This document shows, in pieces, positions 1 to 4,873 of a stretch of 5,198 nucleotides of DNA. The DNA lies in contig NZ_JADEXF010000341.1 of assembly GCF_015207245.1 (NCBI RefSeq), positions 1 through 5,198 on the forward strand, written 5' to 3'. The notes below the pieces were generated by a model, which was given only the letters and a program-made list of their open reading frames with translations, was not told the origin of the DNA and did no database searches. This DNA comes from Nostoc cf. edaphicum LEGE 07299 (GTDB lineage: Bacteria > Cyanobacteriota > Cyanobacteriia > Cyanobacteriales > Nostocaceae). The translations under genes and the position numbers were made by a program. Each line of letters begins with the position of its first letter. Within the stretch, counting starts at the first letter, position 1.

Positions 1-951
1 TTATTTGCCTCTGGTGATTCTCAAACTTTGGCTCATTTAGAAGCAGTTTATCCACGTGCATTACGCTTAGACCCAAATGTGAAAGAGTATGCAGTGTACG
101 AAATGCTAGAACTAAGCCAAGTTTACCAGCGTGCTGACCAATTCGATATTATCCATTCTCATGTAGGAATTTCGGCATTACCTTTAGCGAGTTTGATAAC
201 AGCAACTGCTACAGTCCACACCCTGCACAATAATTTTACAACTGACAACCGTCACGCATTTAGCTACTACCAAAAGCAACCATACATCAGCATTAGTAAC
301 TCGCAGCGTCAAATCGATCTTAATTATGTTGGCACGGTTTATAACGGAATTGAGCTAGCAGATTACCCATTTGTAGCCAAACCATTACAACCTTCATATT
401 TAGCGTTTTTAGGCCGTTTTTCGCCAGATAAAGGCCCGCACCATGCGATCGCCATTGCTAAACAAACTGGTTGGCGCTTGAAGATGGCAGGAAAGGTTGA
501 TGCAGTATACTCTGAGTTTTTTGAACAAGAGATTCTCCCTCACATAGATGGTGAGCAAATCGAATATCTCGGTGAAATTAACCACCCCCAAAAAACTGAA
601 CTTCTGGGTAATGCTGCGATAACTCTTTTCCCCATTAGCTGGCAAGAACCTTTTGGCTTAGTAATGATTGAATCAATGGCAACTGGTACGCCAGTAATTG
701 CCATGAATTTCGGCTCCGTACCTGAAGTTATTGCCCACGGTAAAACAGGTTTTATCTGCAATAGCTATGCAGAAATGGCGACAATGATTCCACCAGCTTT
801 GGAACTCAATCGTCAAACCTGTCGAAAACACGTAGAAAACAACTTTAGTGTTAGCCAGATGGTTAACGGATATGAAGCTGTTTACAGACAAATTATTAAA
901 GACCGCATAGAATCGAATGGCCGCATTCATGCAGCTAACATTCAGTTTTAA
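1..951 (+). CDS. Glycosyltransferase family 4 (GT-B fold), 5' end outside window
   Basis: The reading frame is open from base 1 and ends at TAA 949-951, giving 316 residues. The first residues (LFASGDSQT) are the usual end of the second beta strand in family-4 glycosyltransferases, so roughly 40-50 N-terminal residues, including the start and the glycine-rich loop, should lie upstream. TTG at base 28 is internal and not a real start. Visible family marks are DIIHSH (about residues 49-54), the linker to the second Rossmann domain, the donor-site segment FLGRFSPDKGPHHAI (about 136-150) with its Arg and Lys, and EPFGLVMIE (216-224, bases 646-672), the E-x7-E motif of retaining GT-B enzymes. GTPVIA and GSVPEVI follow, as usual. 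Such enzymes transfer a sugar from a nucleotide-sugar to a glycan, lipid or other acceptor on the cytoplasmic side. Donor and acceptor cannot be read from sequence. The last 17 residues look like an unconserved tail. Family is near certain; specific role unknown. Confidence 0.93.
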   Translation, partial: LFASGDSQTLAHLEAVYPRALRLDPNVKEYAVYEMLELSQVYQRADQFDIIHSHVGISALPLASLITATATVHTLHNNFTTDNRHAFSYYQKQPYISISNSQRQIDLNYVGTVYNGIELADYPFVAKPLQPSYLAFLGRFSPDKGPHHAIAIAKQTGWRLKMAGKVDAVYSEFFEQEILPHIDGEQIEYLGEINHPQKTELLGNAAITLFPISWQEPFGLVMIESMATGTPVIAMNFGSVPEVIAHGKTGFICNSYAEMATMIPPALELNRQTCRKHVENNFSVSQMVNGYEAVYRQIIKDRIESNGRIHAANIQF

Positions 952-993
952 TCAACTGCTTTTTTGACTTAAGTTTAAAACAACAATTTTTTT

Positions 994-1000
994 AAGGAGG
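994..1000 (+). promoter_or_regulatory. Strong Shine-Dalgarno for the zinc-ribbon gene
   Basis: AAGGAGG lies 8 bases before ATG 1009. It is the best ribosome binding site in the window: most other genes here have weak or no such site, as is common in cyanobacteria. It fixes the start of the small gene and suggests efficient translation. Confidence 0.85.
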
Positions 1001-1008
1001 ACATTGGT

Positions 1009-1194
1009 ATGAGTACGAGAGCCAACACTTGCCCATGTTGCGGTGGTTCCCTCCTGCGTCATGCTCGTCATGGTGAACTATATTGGTTTTGCCTATCCTG
1101 CCGACAAGAAGTACCACTATTAACTGCTACTCGCCTGCCTAATGTGGAAACTCGCAATACCGGTGTGCTTCCCCAGCCAGCTGTGAATAGCTAG
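1009..1194 (+). CDS. Small zinc-ribbon protein, 61 aa, function unknown
   Basis: The start is ATG 1009, supported by a strong AAGGAGG; the stop is TAG 1192-1194. The protein has two cysteine pairs, C8-x2-C11 (CPCC) and C28-x2-C31 (CLSC), spaced 16 residues apart, which is a zinc-ribbon or rubredoxin-like knuckle arrangement expected to bind one Zn. Between them is a basic, His/Arg-rich stretch (RHARHGELYWF), and QEVPLL follows the second pair. The last 25 residues are polar and probably disordered. I recall short proteins with the RHxRHxxxYWFC-xxC-xQEVP pattern as frequent cyanobacterial hypothetical proteins, but know no proven function. Fold and basic surface fit nucleic-acid or protein binding, which is inference only. 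It follows the glycosyltransferase by 57 bases and precedes the dehydrogenase by 80; a shared transcript is possible but not shown. Confidence 0.85.
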   Translation: MSTRANTCPCCGGSLLRHARHGELYWFCLSCRQEVPLLTATRLPNVETRNTGVLPQPAVNS

Positions 1195-1237
1195 TTTTTC
1201 AATATATAAAACCTACTAAAAATCAATACTGATTTCG

Positions 1238-1298
1238 TTTAAACCTATCAATAAGCCTCAACTGGTAAAATCGGATGGAGCTAATTAATAGGTTTAAA
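1238..1298. repeat. 11-bp perfect inverted repeat spanning the dehydrogenase start
   Basis: TTTAAACCTAT (1238-1248) is the exact reverse complement of ATAGGTTTAAA (1288-1298). One mismatch further in, three more pairs extend it to 14 of 15. The 39-base interval holds the ATG at 1275. In RNA, the right arm would cover the AGG at 1290-1292, the only Shine-Dalgarno-like bases before the alternative TTG start at 1302. It could be a translational control hairpin, a protein-binding site or chance in AT-rich DNA. Confidence 0.4.
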
Positions 1299-2324
1299 GT
1301 TTTGTTAGCAGCGTTACTTTATGGTCAAGAAGATTTACGCCTAGAGCAAGTTTCTGACCCTACTCCGGCGGCTGGCGAGGTTGTGATGCAAGTGGGGACA
1401 GCAACAACTTGTGGTACAGATTTGAAAGTCTGGCGGCGTGGTGGTCATGCCAGAATGCTGATACCGCCAACGCTGTTTGGTCACGAAGCTGCTGGGCAAA
1501 TTGTTGCCTTGGGTGCCGGGGTGACAAATTGGCAAGTAGGCGATCGCGTTGTCGCTAATAATTCTGCTCCATGCATGAATTGCTTTTTTTGTCAACGCCA
1601 AGAATATTCCCTATGTCCAAATTTGACCTGGAATAATGGGACTTTTGCCCAATACTTGAAAATTCCTGCACCGATAGTAGAGCATAATTTGTTGCAGATT
1701 CCCGATGAGTTGCCGTGGGAATTGGCAGCGATGACAGAACCTTTGGCTTGTGTGTTGCATGGTGTAGCGCGTTCTAATATTAAGCCCAAAGATAAAGTAG
1801 TCGTATTAGGAGATGGGGCAATCGGGCTGATGTTTGTGGCGGCATTGAGTGAGAAAGCTGAGGTTTTGCTGTGGGGAGGTAATAACCACAGACTAGAAAT
1901 TGGTCAGAAATTAGGTGCAACCCAGACCTTTAATTATCATCAAATCTCAGATATTTCAAGTGTGGTGAAAGAACTTACCCAAGGATGGGGCGCAGATGTA
2001 GTAATTGAAGCCACTGGTGTCCCAAGTGTTTGGGAAACTGCGATCGCCTGCGCCCGTCCTGGTGCAACAGTCAACTTATTCGGTGGCTGCCCACGGGATA
2101 CCAGCATTACCGTTAGTACAGAACAGCTACACTATAGCGAACTTACCATCAAAGGCGTGTTTCATAATACACCAGAGTATGTGCGATCGGCCCTTGCACT
2201 CATAGCTAGTCGCAAAATTCCCTTTGAGTTACTTATTAGCGAACAACGACCATTAAAAGATTTAGAACAGGTGTTTTCTGATATGAAGGCGCGTAAAGTA
2301 ATTAAGGTAGCAATGATTCCTTAG
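1275..2324 (+). CDS. Zinc-dependent medium-chain dehydrogenase (sorbitol/threonine dehydrogenase-like)
   Basis: The 349-residue product is a full-length zinc-containing member of the MDR superfamily, expected to be a soluble NAD(P)-dependent alcohol or polyol dehydrogenase. Catalytic zinc ligands are C46 (in CGTD), H70-E71 (GHE) and E155 (TEPLACVLH). The structural-zinc lobe is complete: C100-x2-C103-x2-C106-x7-C114. The coenzyme domain begins with VVVLGDGAIG (G179-x-G181-x2-G184). The end of the second beta strand reads LLWGGNNHR (198-206), with Gly201 where NAD-specific relatives carry Asp, so NADP or mixed use is possible. ATG 1275 gives MELINRFKV before the conserved LAALLYGQEDLRLE; TTG 1302, with an AGG at 1290-1292, would give the more usual family start, so the first nine residues are doubtful. 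The substrate cannot be assigned. Alternatives within the family are threonine, sorbitol, butanediol or glucose dehydrogenases. Confidence 0.92.
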   Translation: MELINRFKVLLAALLYGQEDLRLEQVSDPTPAAGEVVMQVGTATTCGTDLKVWRRGGHARMLIPPTLFGHEAAGQIVALGAGVTNWQVGDRVVANNSAPCMNCFFCQRQEYSLCPNLTWNNGTFAQYLKIPAPIVEHNLLQIPDELPWELAAMTEPLACVLHGVARSNIKPKDKVVVLGDGAIGLMFVAALSEKAEVLLWGGNNHRLEIGQKLGATQTFNYHQISDISSVVKELTQGWGADVVIEATGVPSVWETAIACARPGATVNLFGGCPRDTSITVSTEQLHYSELTIKGVFHNTPEYVRSALALIASRKIPFELLISEQRPLKDLEQVFSDMKARKVIKVAMIP

Positions 2325-2392
2325 TATTTTGGCAGCCAATTCACAGGGCACACTACAATGACTATAGCACCACAGACTTAGGCTAAAGCACT

Positions 2393-2653
2393 ATGACTCC
2401 TCAAGTCATTACCCCAGTATTGATGATTGAACCCTCATCATGGCTCCGCTCTGGCATCACCATTGAGAAAGTTGATAATGTTAACCTTGCTAAGTTCACA
2501 GATGAGTTACATACTCGTCTAGAAGAATTGCTTGAGAAACGAAAATCTGGATTGCTGACTCCTGAAGAAGAAGCAGAATATGCTGGAATTGCTGAACTGG
2601 AGCGCATTCTAACTTTTGTTAACGCTAAACTGATTGCCAGTCGTGGGTGTTAA
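2393..2653 (+). CDS. 86-aa partner protein encoded ahead of the HNH nuclease
   Basis: ATG 2393 to TAA 2651-2653 gives a small, acidic, soluble protein with no signal peptide or membrane segment. Its start has no clear Shine-Dalgarno; in-frame TTG 2420 and ATG 2423 are alternatives. The central part is helical and charged: LHTRLEELLEKRKSGLLTPEE (about 39-59), then EYAGIAELERILTFVNAKL (62-80), probably a helical hairpin. I recall short cyanobacterial proteins with the pattern LEELLxKxxxGLLTPEExAELxGIxELxR encoded directly before small HNH genes, so this is likely a conserved pair. Its last 20 bases overlap the downstream frame, implying translational coupling. It could be an antitoxin-like or targeting partner of the nuclease; this is inference from gene order only. 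It comes 68 bases after the dehydrogenase and no convincing promoter is visible there. Confidence 0.78.
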   Translation: MTPQVITPVLMIEPSSWLRSGITIEKVDNVNLAKFTDELHTRLEELLEKRKSGLLTPEEEAEYAGIAELERILTFVNAKLIASRGC

Positions 2654-3089
2654 AGATGGCACTCGGCAGTTTGTGCGCGAAAGAGCTAAATATCTGTGTG
2701 AATATTGCCACTCTCCAGAACGCTCAAGTTCAGATCGCTTCACAATCGATCATCTCATTCCACAATCATTAGGTGGCTCAGATGCAGATGACAACTTAGC
2801 TCTAGCTTGTCGTCGTTGTAATGAGCGTCGTTACAACTTCACAACTGGTGTTGATCCTCAAACTCAGCAAGAAGTCGCCTTATTCAATCCTCGTCAGCAA
2901 CGGTGGGTAGATCACTTCATCTGGACAGGCGATGGACTAAAGATCGTTGGCAAAAGTGCTACAGGTAGAGCAACTTGTCATCGACTAGATATCAATGATG
3001 AATTTCACAACCAAGGATTTATCCAAGAATCTAGGCAGTTATGGATACAAGGAGGGTGGCACCCACCTGTAGACGATCCTCGTCTTTGA
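2634..3089 (+). CDS. Zinc-finger HNH endonuclease, about 150 aa, non-ATG start
   Basis: This is a small single-domain HNH (beta-beta-alpha metal) nuclease. Numbering from TTG 2634: C22-x2-C25 (CEYC) and C59-x2-C62 (CRRC) form the structural zinc site. D39-H40 (IDHLIPQSLGG) supplies the general base and metal ligand, N54 (DDNLALAC) is the middle Asn, and N63 follows the last Cys. The nuclease site therefore looks intact, and DNA cleavage or nicking is the expected activity. The C-terminal half (about 80-151) is conserved-looking (LFNPRQQRWVDHF) but has no catalytic motif I recognise. No ATG is available: TTG 2634 gives 151 residues, while GTG 2643 gives 148 and starts at GVKDGTRQFVRERAKYLCEYC, nearer to relatives I remember. 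Either start lies inside the upstream gene (overlap 20 or 11 bases), so it is probably translated by coupling. Role could be in a small defence, toxin or mobile module, or housekeeping; sequence does not decide. Confidence 0.88.
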   Translation: MPVVGVKDGTRQFVRERAKYLCEYCHSPERSSSDRFTIDHLIPQSLGGSDADDNLALACRRCNERRYNFTTGVDPQTQQEVALFNPRQQRWVDHFIWTGDGLKIVGKSATGRATCHRLDINDEFHNQGFIQESRQLWIQGGWHPPVDDPRL

Positions 3090-3144
3090 TGCCTGAACTA
3101 GCGATATCTATAGCTGCCAACATCGTGCAACAAGAATAAAAAAT

Positions 3145-3169
3145 GCTAGATAATAGTTAGCTTTTATTT
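3145..3169 (+). terminator. Possible weak intrinsic terminator after the HNH gene
   Basis: GCTAG (3145-3149) can pair with TTAGC (3157-3161), four Watson-Crick pairs plus one G-T, around a 7-base loop. TTTTATTT follows. The stem is short and AT-rich, so it is a weak candidate placed 56 bases beyond the HNH stop. Confidence 0.3.
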
Positions 3170-3229
3170 GCTCTAATACATCACCTTACAGAGTTATCAC
3201 AGCAAGAGCTAGGAAGAATTTTTCTGATT

Positions 3230-3259
3230 TTTATAGTTTAATTGAGCGATCGCTATAAT
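3230..3259 (+). promoter_or_regulatory. Candidate sigma-70-type promoter of the ABC ATPase gene
   Basis: A perfect -10 hexamer TATAAT (3254-3259) stands 31 bases before ATG 3291. A moderate -35 match, TTTATA (3230-3235, 4 of 6), lies 18 bases upstream of it. A GCGATCGC octamer (3246-3253) directly abuts the -10. A start near 3266 would give a leader of about 25 bases with no Shine-Dalgarno. The rest of the 201-base gap before the ATPase shows no other gene. Confidence 0.5.
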
Positions 3260-3290
3260 TGCATCTCTACCAAATAATAACTAAATCCTT

Positions 3291-4055
3291 ATGGCAAACA
3301 CTATTTCAATTACTGATTCTCTAGTTCCTAATCCCGTCCCTAAATCAACAATTATTCGTTTGGAGAATATCTTTAAAATATATGGCAGTGGCGAAACTGA
3401 AGTCAAAGCACTTAACGATGTGAATTTGACTATCCATGAGGGCGAATATTGTTCGATTATGGGGCCATCTGGTTCAGGTAAATCTACAGCGATGAATATT
3501 ATCGGCTGTCTAGACCGACCCACAGGCGGACATTATTACTTAGATAATATTGATGTAGCGCAAATGGATGATAAATCTTTGGCACACATCCGTAATAAAA
3601 AGCTGGGTTTTGTCTTCCAACAATTCCATTTATTACCTCAACTCACAGCATTAGAAAATGTGATGCTACCAATGGTTTATGCTAGTGTGAGTCCAAAAGA
3701 AAGAAGCGATCGCGCCACGGAAGCACTGACGCGAGTAGGTTTAGCAAATCGCCTTAACAACAAACCAACTCAACTATCTGGTGGACAACAACAAAGAGTA
3801 GCGATCGCCCGCGCGATCGTCAATCGTCCCGTGGTACTCCTCGCTGATGAACCCACAGGCGCACTTGATTCGCGCACAACCCAAGAAGTCTTAGATATTT
3901 TTGGCGAACTCAATGCCAGTGGAATCACAGTTGTGATGGTGACACATGAACCAGAAGTCGCCCGTCAAACCCAGCGCATCGTTTGGTTCCGTGATGGTCA
4001 AGTAGTACACTCCAACCTTACCCCAGCCGACTTGAGTCAGTTGGCTGTCTCGTAG
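3291..4055 (+). CDS. ABC transporter ATP-binding protein, MacB/LolD/DevA type
   Basis: The 254-residue protein is a complete nucleotide-binding domain. Walker A is GPSGSGKS (58-65, K64), the Q-loop is Q110 in [18 protein letters not shown], the signature is LSGGQ (162-166), Walker B is VVLLADE (181-187, catalytic E187), the D-loop is ALDS (191-194) and the switch His is H219 in VTHE. The segments [23 protein letters not shown] and [10 protein letters not shown] are typical of the MacB/LolD/FtsE-like group, whose ATPases drive mechanotransmission or export of lipids, lipoproteins, peptides or glycolipids with a permease that has a large periplasmic domain. About 20 residues precede the first beta strand ([11 protein letters not shown]), slightly long for the family, but ATG 3291 fits the promoter. 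There is no Shine-Dalgarno. No permease or membrane-fusion gene lies in the window, and a hairpin follows within 6 bases, so it appears to be transcribed alone. The partner and substrate are unknown. Confidence 0.95.
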   Translation: MANTISITDSLVPNPVPKSTIIRLENIFKIYGSGETEVKALNDVNLTIHEGEYCSIMGPSGSGKSTAMNIIGCLDRPTGGHYYLDNIDVAQMDDKSLAHIRNKKLGFVFQQFHLLPQLTALENVMLPMVYASVSPKERSDRATEALTRVGLANRLNNKPTQLSGGQQQRVAIARAIVNRPVVLLADEPTGALDSRTTQEVLDIFGELNASGITVVMVTHEPEVARQTQRIVWFRDGQVVHSNLTPADLSQLAVS

Positions 4056-4060
4056 GTTCT

Positions 4061-4090
4061 TAAAGTCCGCGGAGGCGGACTTTAGTTTGT
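4061..4090 (+). terminator. Hairpin terminator between ABC ATPase and carotenoid gene
   Basis: TAAAGTCCGC (4061-4070) pairs perfectly over 10 bp with GCGGACTTTA (4075-4084) around the loop GGAG. A moderately T-rich run (GTTTGT) follows. It begins 5 bases after the ATPase stop codon (TAG 4053-4055). On the minus strand the stem is followed by AGAACC, not a T-tract, so it is a poorer terminator for the opposing carotenoid gene, though the stem could still block read-through or protect the 3' end. Confidence 0.65.
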
Positions 4091-4112
4091 GTAGCCGCGA
4101 CTTCTAATCGCC
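4061..4112. repeat. Probable interspersed Nostoc-type repeat of two hairpins
   Basis: The terminator stem is followed by GTTTGTGTAGCCGCGACTTC, then TAATCGCC. This second part folds into a smaller hairpin, GCGA (4097-4100) with TCGC (4108-4111). I recall near-identical strings (GTCCGC hairpin, GTTTGTGTAGCCGCGACTTC, TCGCC) as high-copy intergenic repeats in Nostoc-type genomes. If so, A4107 is a divergence that breaks a fifth pair of the small stem. Only one copy is present in the window, so the repeat status rests on memory. Confidence 0.5.
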
Positions 4113-4120
4113 AAAGCTGA

Positions 4121-4651
4121 TTACAAACTTGAGGTTTTTCCCGTTTCTGCTTGCGTTGCGATCGGCTTAACATCGGTGTAACCCACTTCACCAGCTATTG
4201 TCCGAAACACTGACATTTGCTCTTCAAAATCTAGTCCTTCAATTTCGGAAAGCAGATCGTTAACTGCCTGACTTGGCTGGTAGCTAGCTGGTATTCCAAC
4301 CACCGTATCCCCCATAGCTACCGCCCAAGCATACCAAACTAACAGCTGGTTATTTTCTTTTATCGCCCCATAAGCACGAGAATATTCTGTGTCTTTGCGG
4401 TTAACTATATCCCGCATAATTTCTAGTTGCTGCTCTTTAGATAATTTAAAATAATCTCCGAGCAGAAGTGGTGCTAACTCTGGTTCAGCCGCAGCTGGCG
4501 CAGCTGGCGTGATCGAATCACCCATTTTTTTATAAACAAAATAGAACCAGGCTAATTTGGCATCAGTATCTAAGGCGTTAAACCTATCCACCAATTCTTG
4601 AGTTTCATTGCTCTGGGCTTGAGAAATAGTTTTATCGTAACTCGCAGTCAT
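4121..4651 (-). CDS. Helical carotenoid protein (OCP N-terminal-domain homologue)
   Basis: ATG is at 4651-4649 (minus) and TAA at 4123-4121; the protein has 176 residues. It aligns by eye with the all-helical N-terminal domain of orange carotenoid protein from LVDRFNALDTDAKLAWFYFVY (20-40) to MSVFRTIAGEVGYTDV (146-161), then stops after a short tail, lacking the linker and C-terminal sensor domain. It is therefore a stand-alone helical carotenoid protein, expected to bind a ketocarotenoid and act as a singlet-oxygen quencher, carotenoid carrier or, in some clades, a phycobilisome quencher. Matching residues (OCP number in brackets): Y40 [Y44], W106-Y107 [W110-Y111] and R150 [R155]. OCP W41 corresponds to Y37 here. 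No gene for a C-terminal-domain homologue is adjacent on either side. The start is preceded by a weak GGAA (4662-4659). It faces the ABC ATPase and diverges from the acidic-protein gene. The clade cannot be assigned without a tree. Confidence 0.92.
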   Translation of the reverse strand: MTASYDKTISQAQSNETQELVDRFNALDTDAKLAWFYFVYKKMGDSITPAAPAAAEPELAPLLLGDYFKLSKEQQLEIMRDIVNRKDTEYSRAYGAIKENNQLLVWYAWAVAMGDTVVGIPASYQPSQAVNDLLSEIEGLDFEEQMSVFRTIAGEVGYTDVKPIATQAETGKTSSL

Positions 4652-4669
4652 AATTGTATTTCCAAAGAA

Positions 4670-4698
4670 ATTTTACAGTCTCAACTAAGGCTTACCAA
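4670..4698 (-). promoter_or_regulatory. Candidate promoter of the carotenoid protein gene
   Basis: Reading the minus strand, TTGGTA (4698-4693, 4 of 6 to TTGACA) is separated by exactly 17 bases from TAAAAT (4675-4670, 5 of 6 to TATAAT). The -10 is preceded by TG. The predicted start near 4663 leaves only about 12 bases of leader, unusually short, so a more distal promoter in this 222-base gap is also possible. Confidence 0.4.
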
Positions 4699-4718
4699 AG
4701 TTTGAGCATCACATTCTA

Positions 4719-4728
4719 CTATCGATAG
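4719..4728. promoter_or_regulatory. 10-bp perfect palindrome in the divergent intergenic region
   Basis: CTATCGATAG is a perfect 10-bp palindrome about 20 bases upstream of the candidate -35 of the carotenoid gene and 145 bases before the acidic-protein start. Its position suits an operator for a dimeric regulator, but a palindrome of this length also occurs by chance and no known cyanobacterial consensus is matched. Confidence 0.25.
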
Positions 4729-4860
4729 AAAGAGTTATATTAATTGCAAATTACAGCTTTAATCTACCTTTTAATAGAGGTAAAGTCTCTCCCAGGGGAA
4801 CATAGAAATAATTAATTACTTTGCTATGCTCTTTCAAGTAAGCAATGAAAAATTTAACCT

Positions 4861-4865
4861 AAGGA
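4861..4865 (+). promoter_or_regulatory. Shine-Dalgarno that fixes the acidic-protein start
   Basis: AAGGA lies 8 bases before ATG 4874. It supports this frame over the competing frame beginning at 4953. A TATGCT at 4825-4830 could be a -10 for this gene, but no -35 accompanies it. Confidence 0.65.
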
Positions 4866-4873
4866 TTTTAATT

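Larger units (their letters stand above)
445..3808. repeat. Six HIP1 octamers (GCGATCGC)
   Basis: Perfect copies of the highly iterated palindrome GCGATCGC lie at 445-452, 1540-1547, 2040-2047, 3246-3253, 3706-3713 and 3801-3808. Five are inside genes; the one at 3246 abuts the -10 of the ABC ATPase. Near copies (GCGATCGG at 2184 and on the carotenoid gene strand region near 4159, GCGATCGT at 3813) also occur. This density is a recognised signature of many cyanobacterial genomes and is the main compositional evidence for the host. None occurs after 3808. Confidence 0.9.

Noticed and set aside
967..974. ACTTAAGT palindrome after the glycosyltransferase as a terminator stem
   Set aside because: It is an 8-bp palindrome with no loop and only AT-rich bases around it; it cannot form a useful hairpin.
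964..992. TTGACT (964-969) as a -35 for the zinc-ribbon gene
   Set aside because: A 5 of 6 match, but the bases at the proper -10 distance are only T runs, so there is no credible -10.
2005..2205. Plus-strand 66-codon frame inside the dehydrogenase
   Set aside because: It is out of frame within a clearly conserved coding region and shows no motif.
2401..2607. Minus-strand frame opposite the 86-aa partner gene
   Set aside because: It is a Ser-rich antisense shadow with no ribosome binding site. The plus-strand frame has recognisable family features and overlaps the HNH gene.
4757..4785. Hairpin TACCT (4765-4769) with AGGTA (4778-4782) in the divergent region
   Set aside because: Only five pairs around an 8-base loop, with no T-tract or known binding consensus; not distinguishable from chance.
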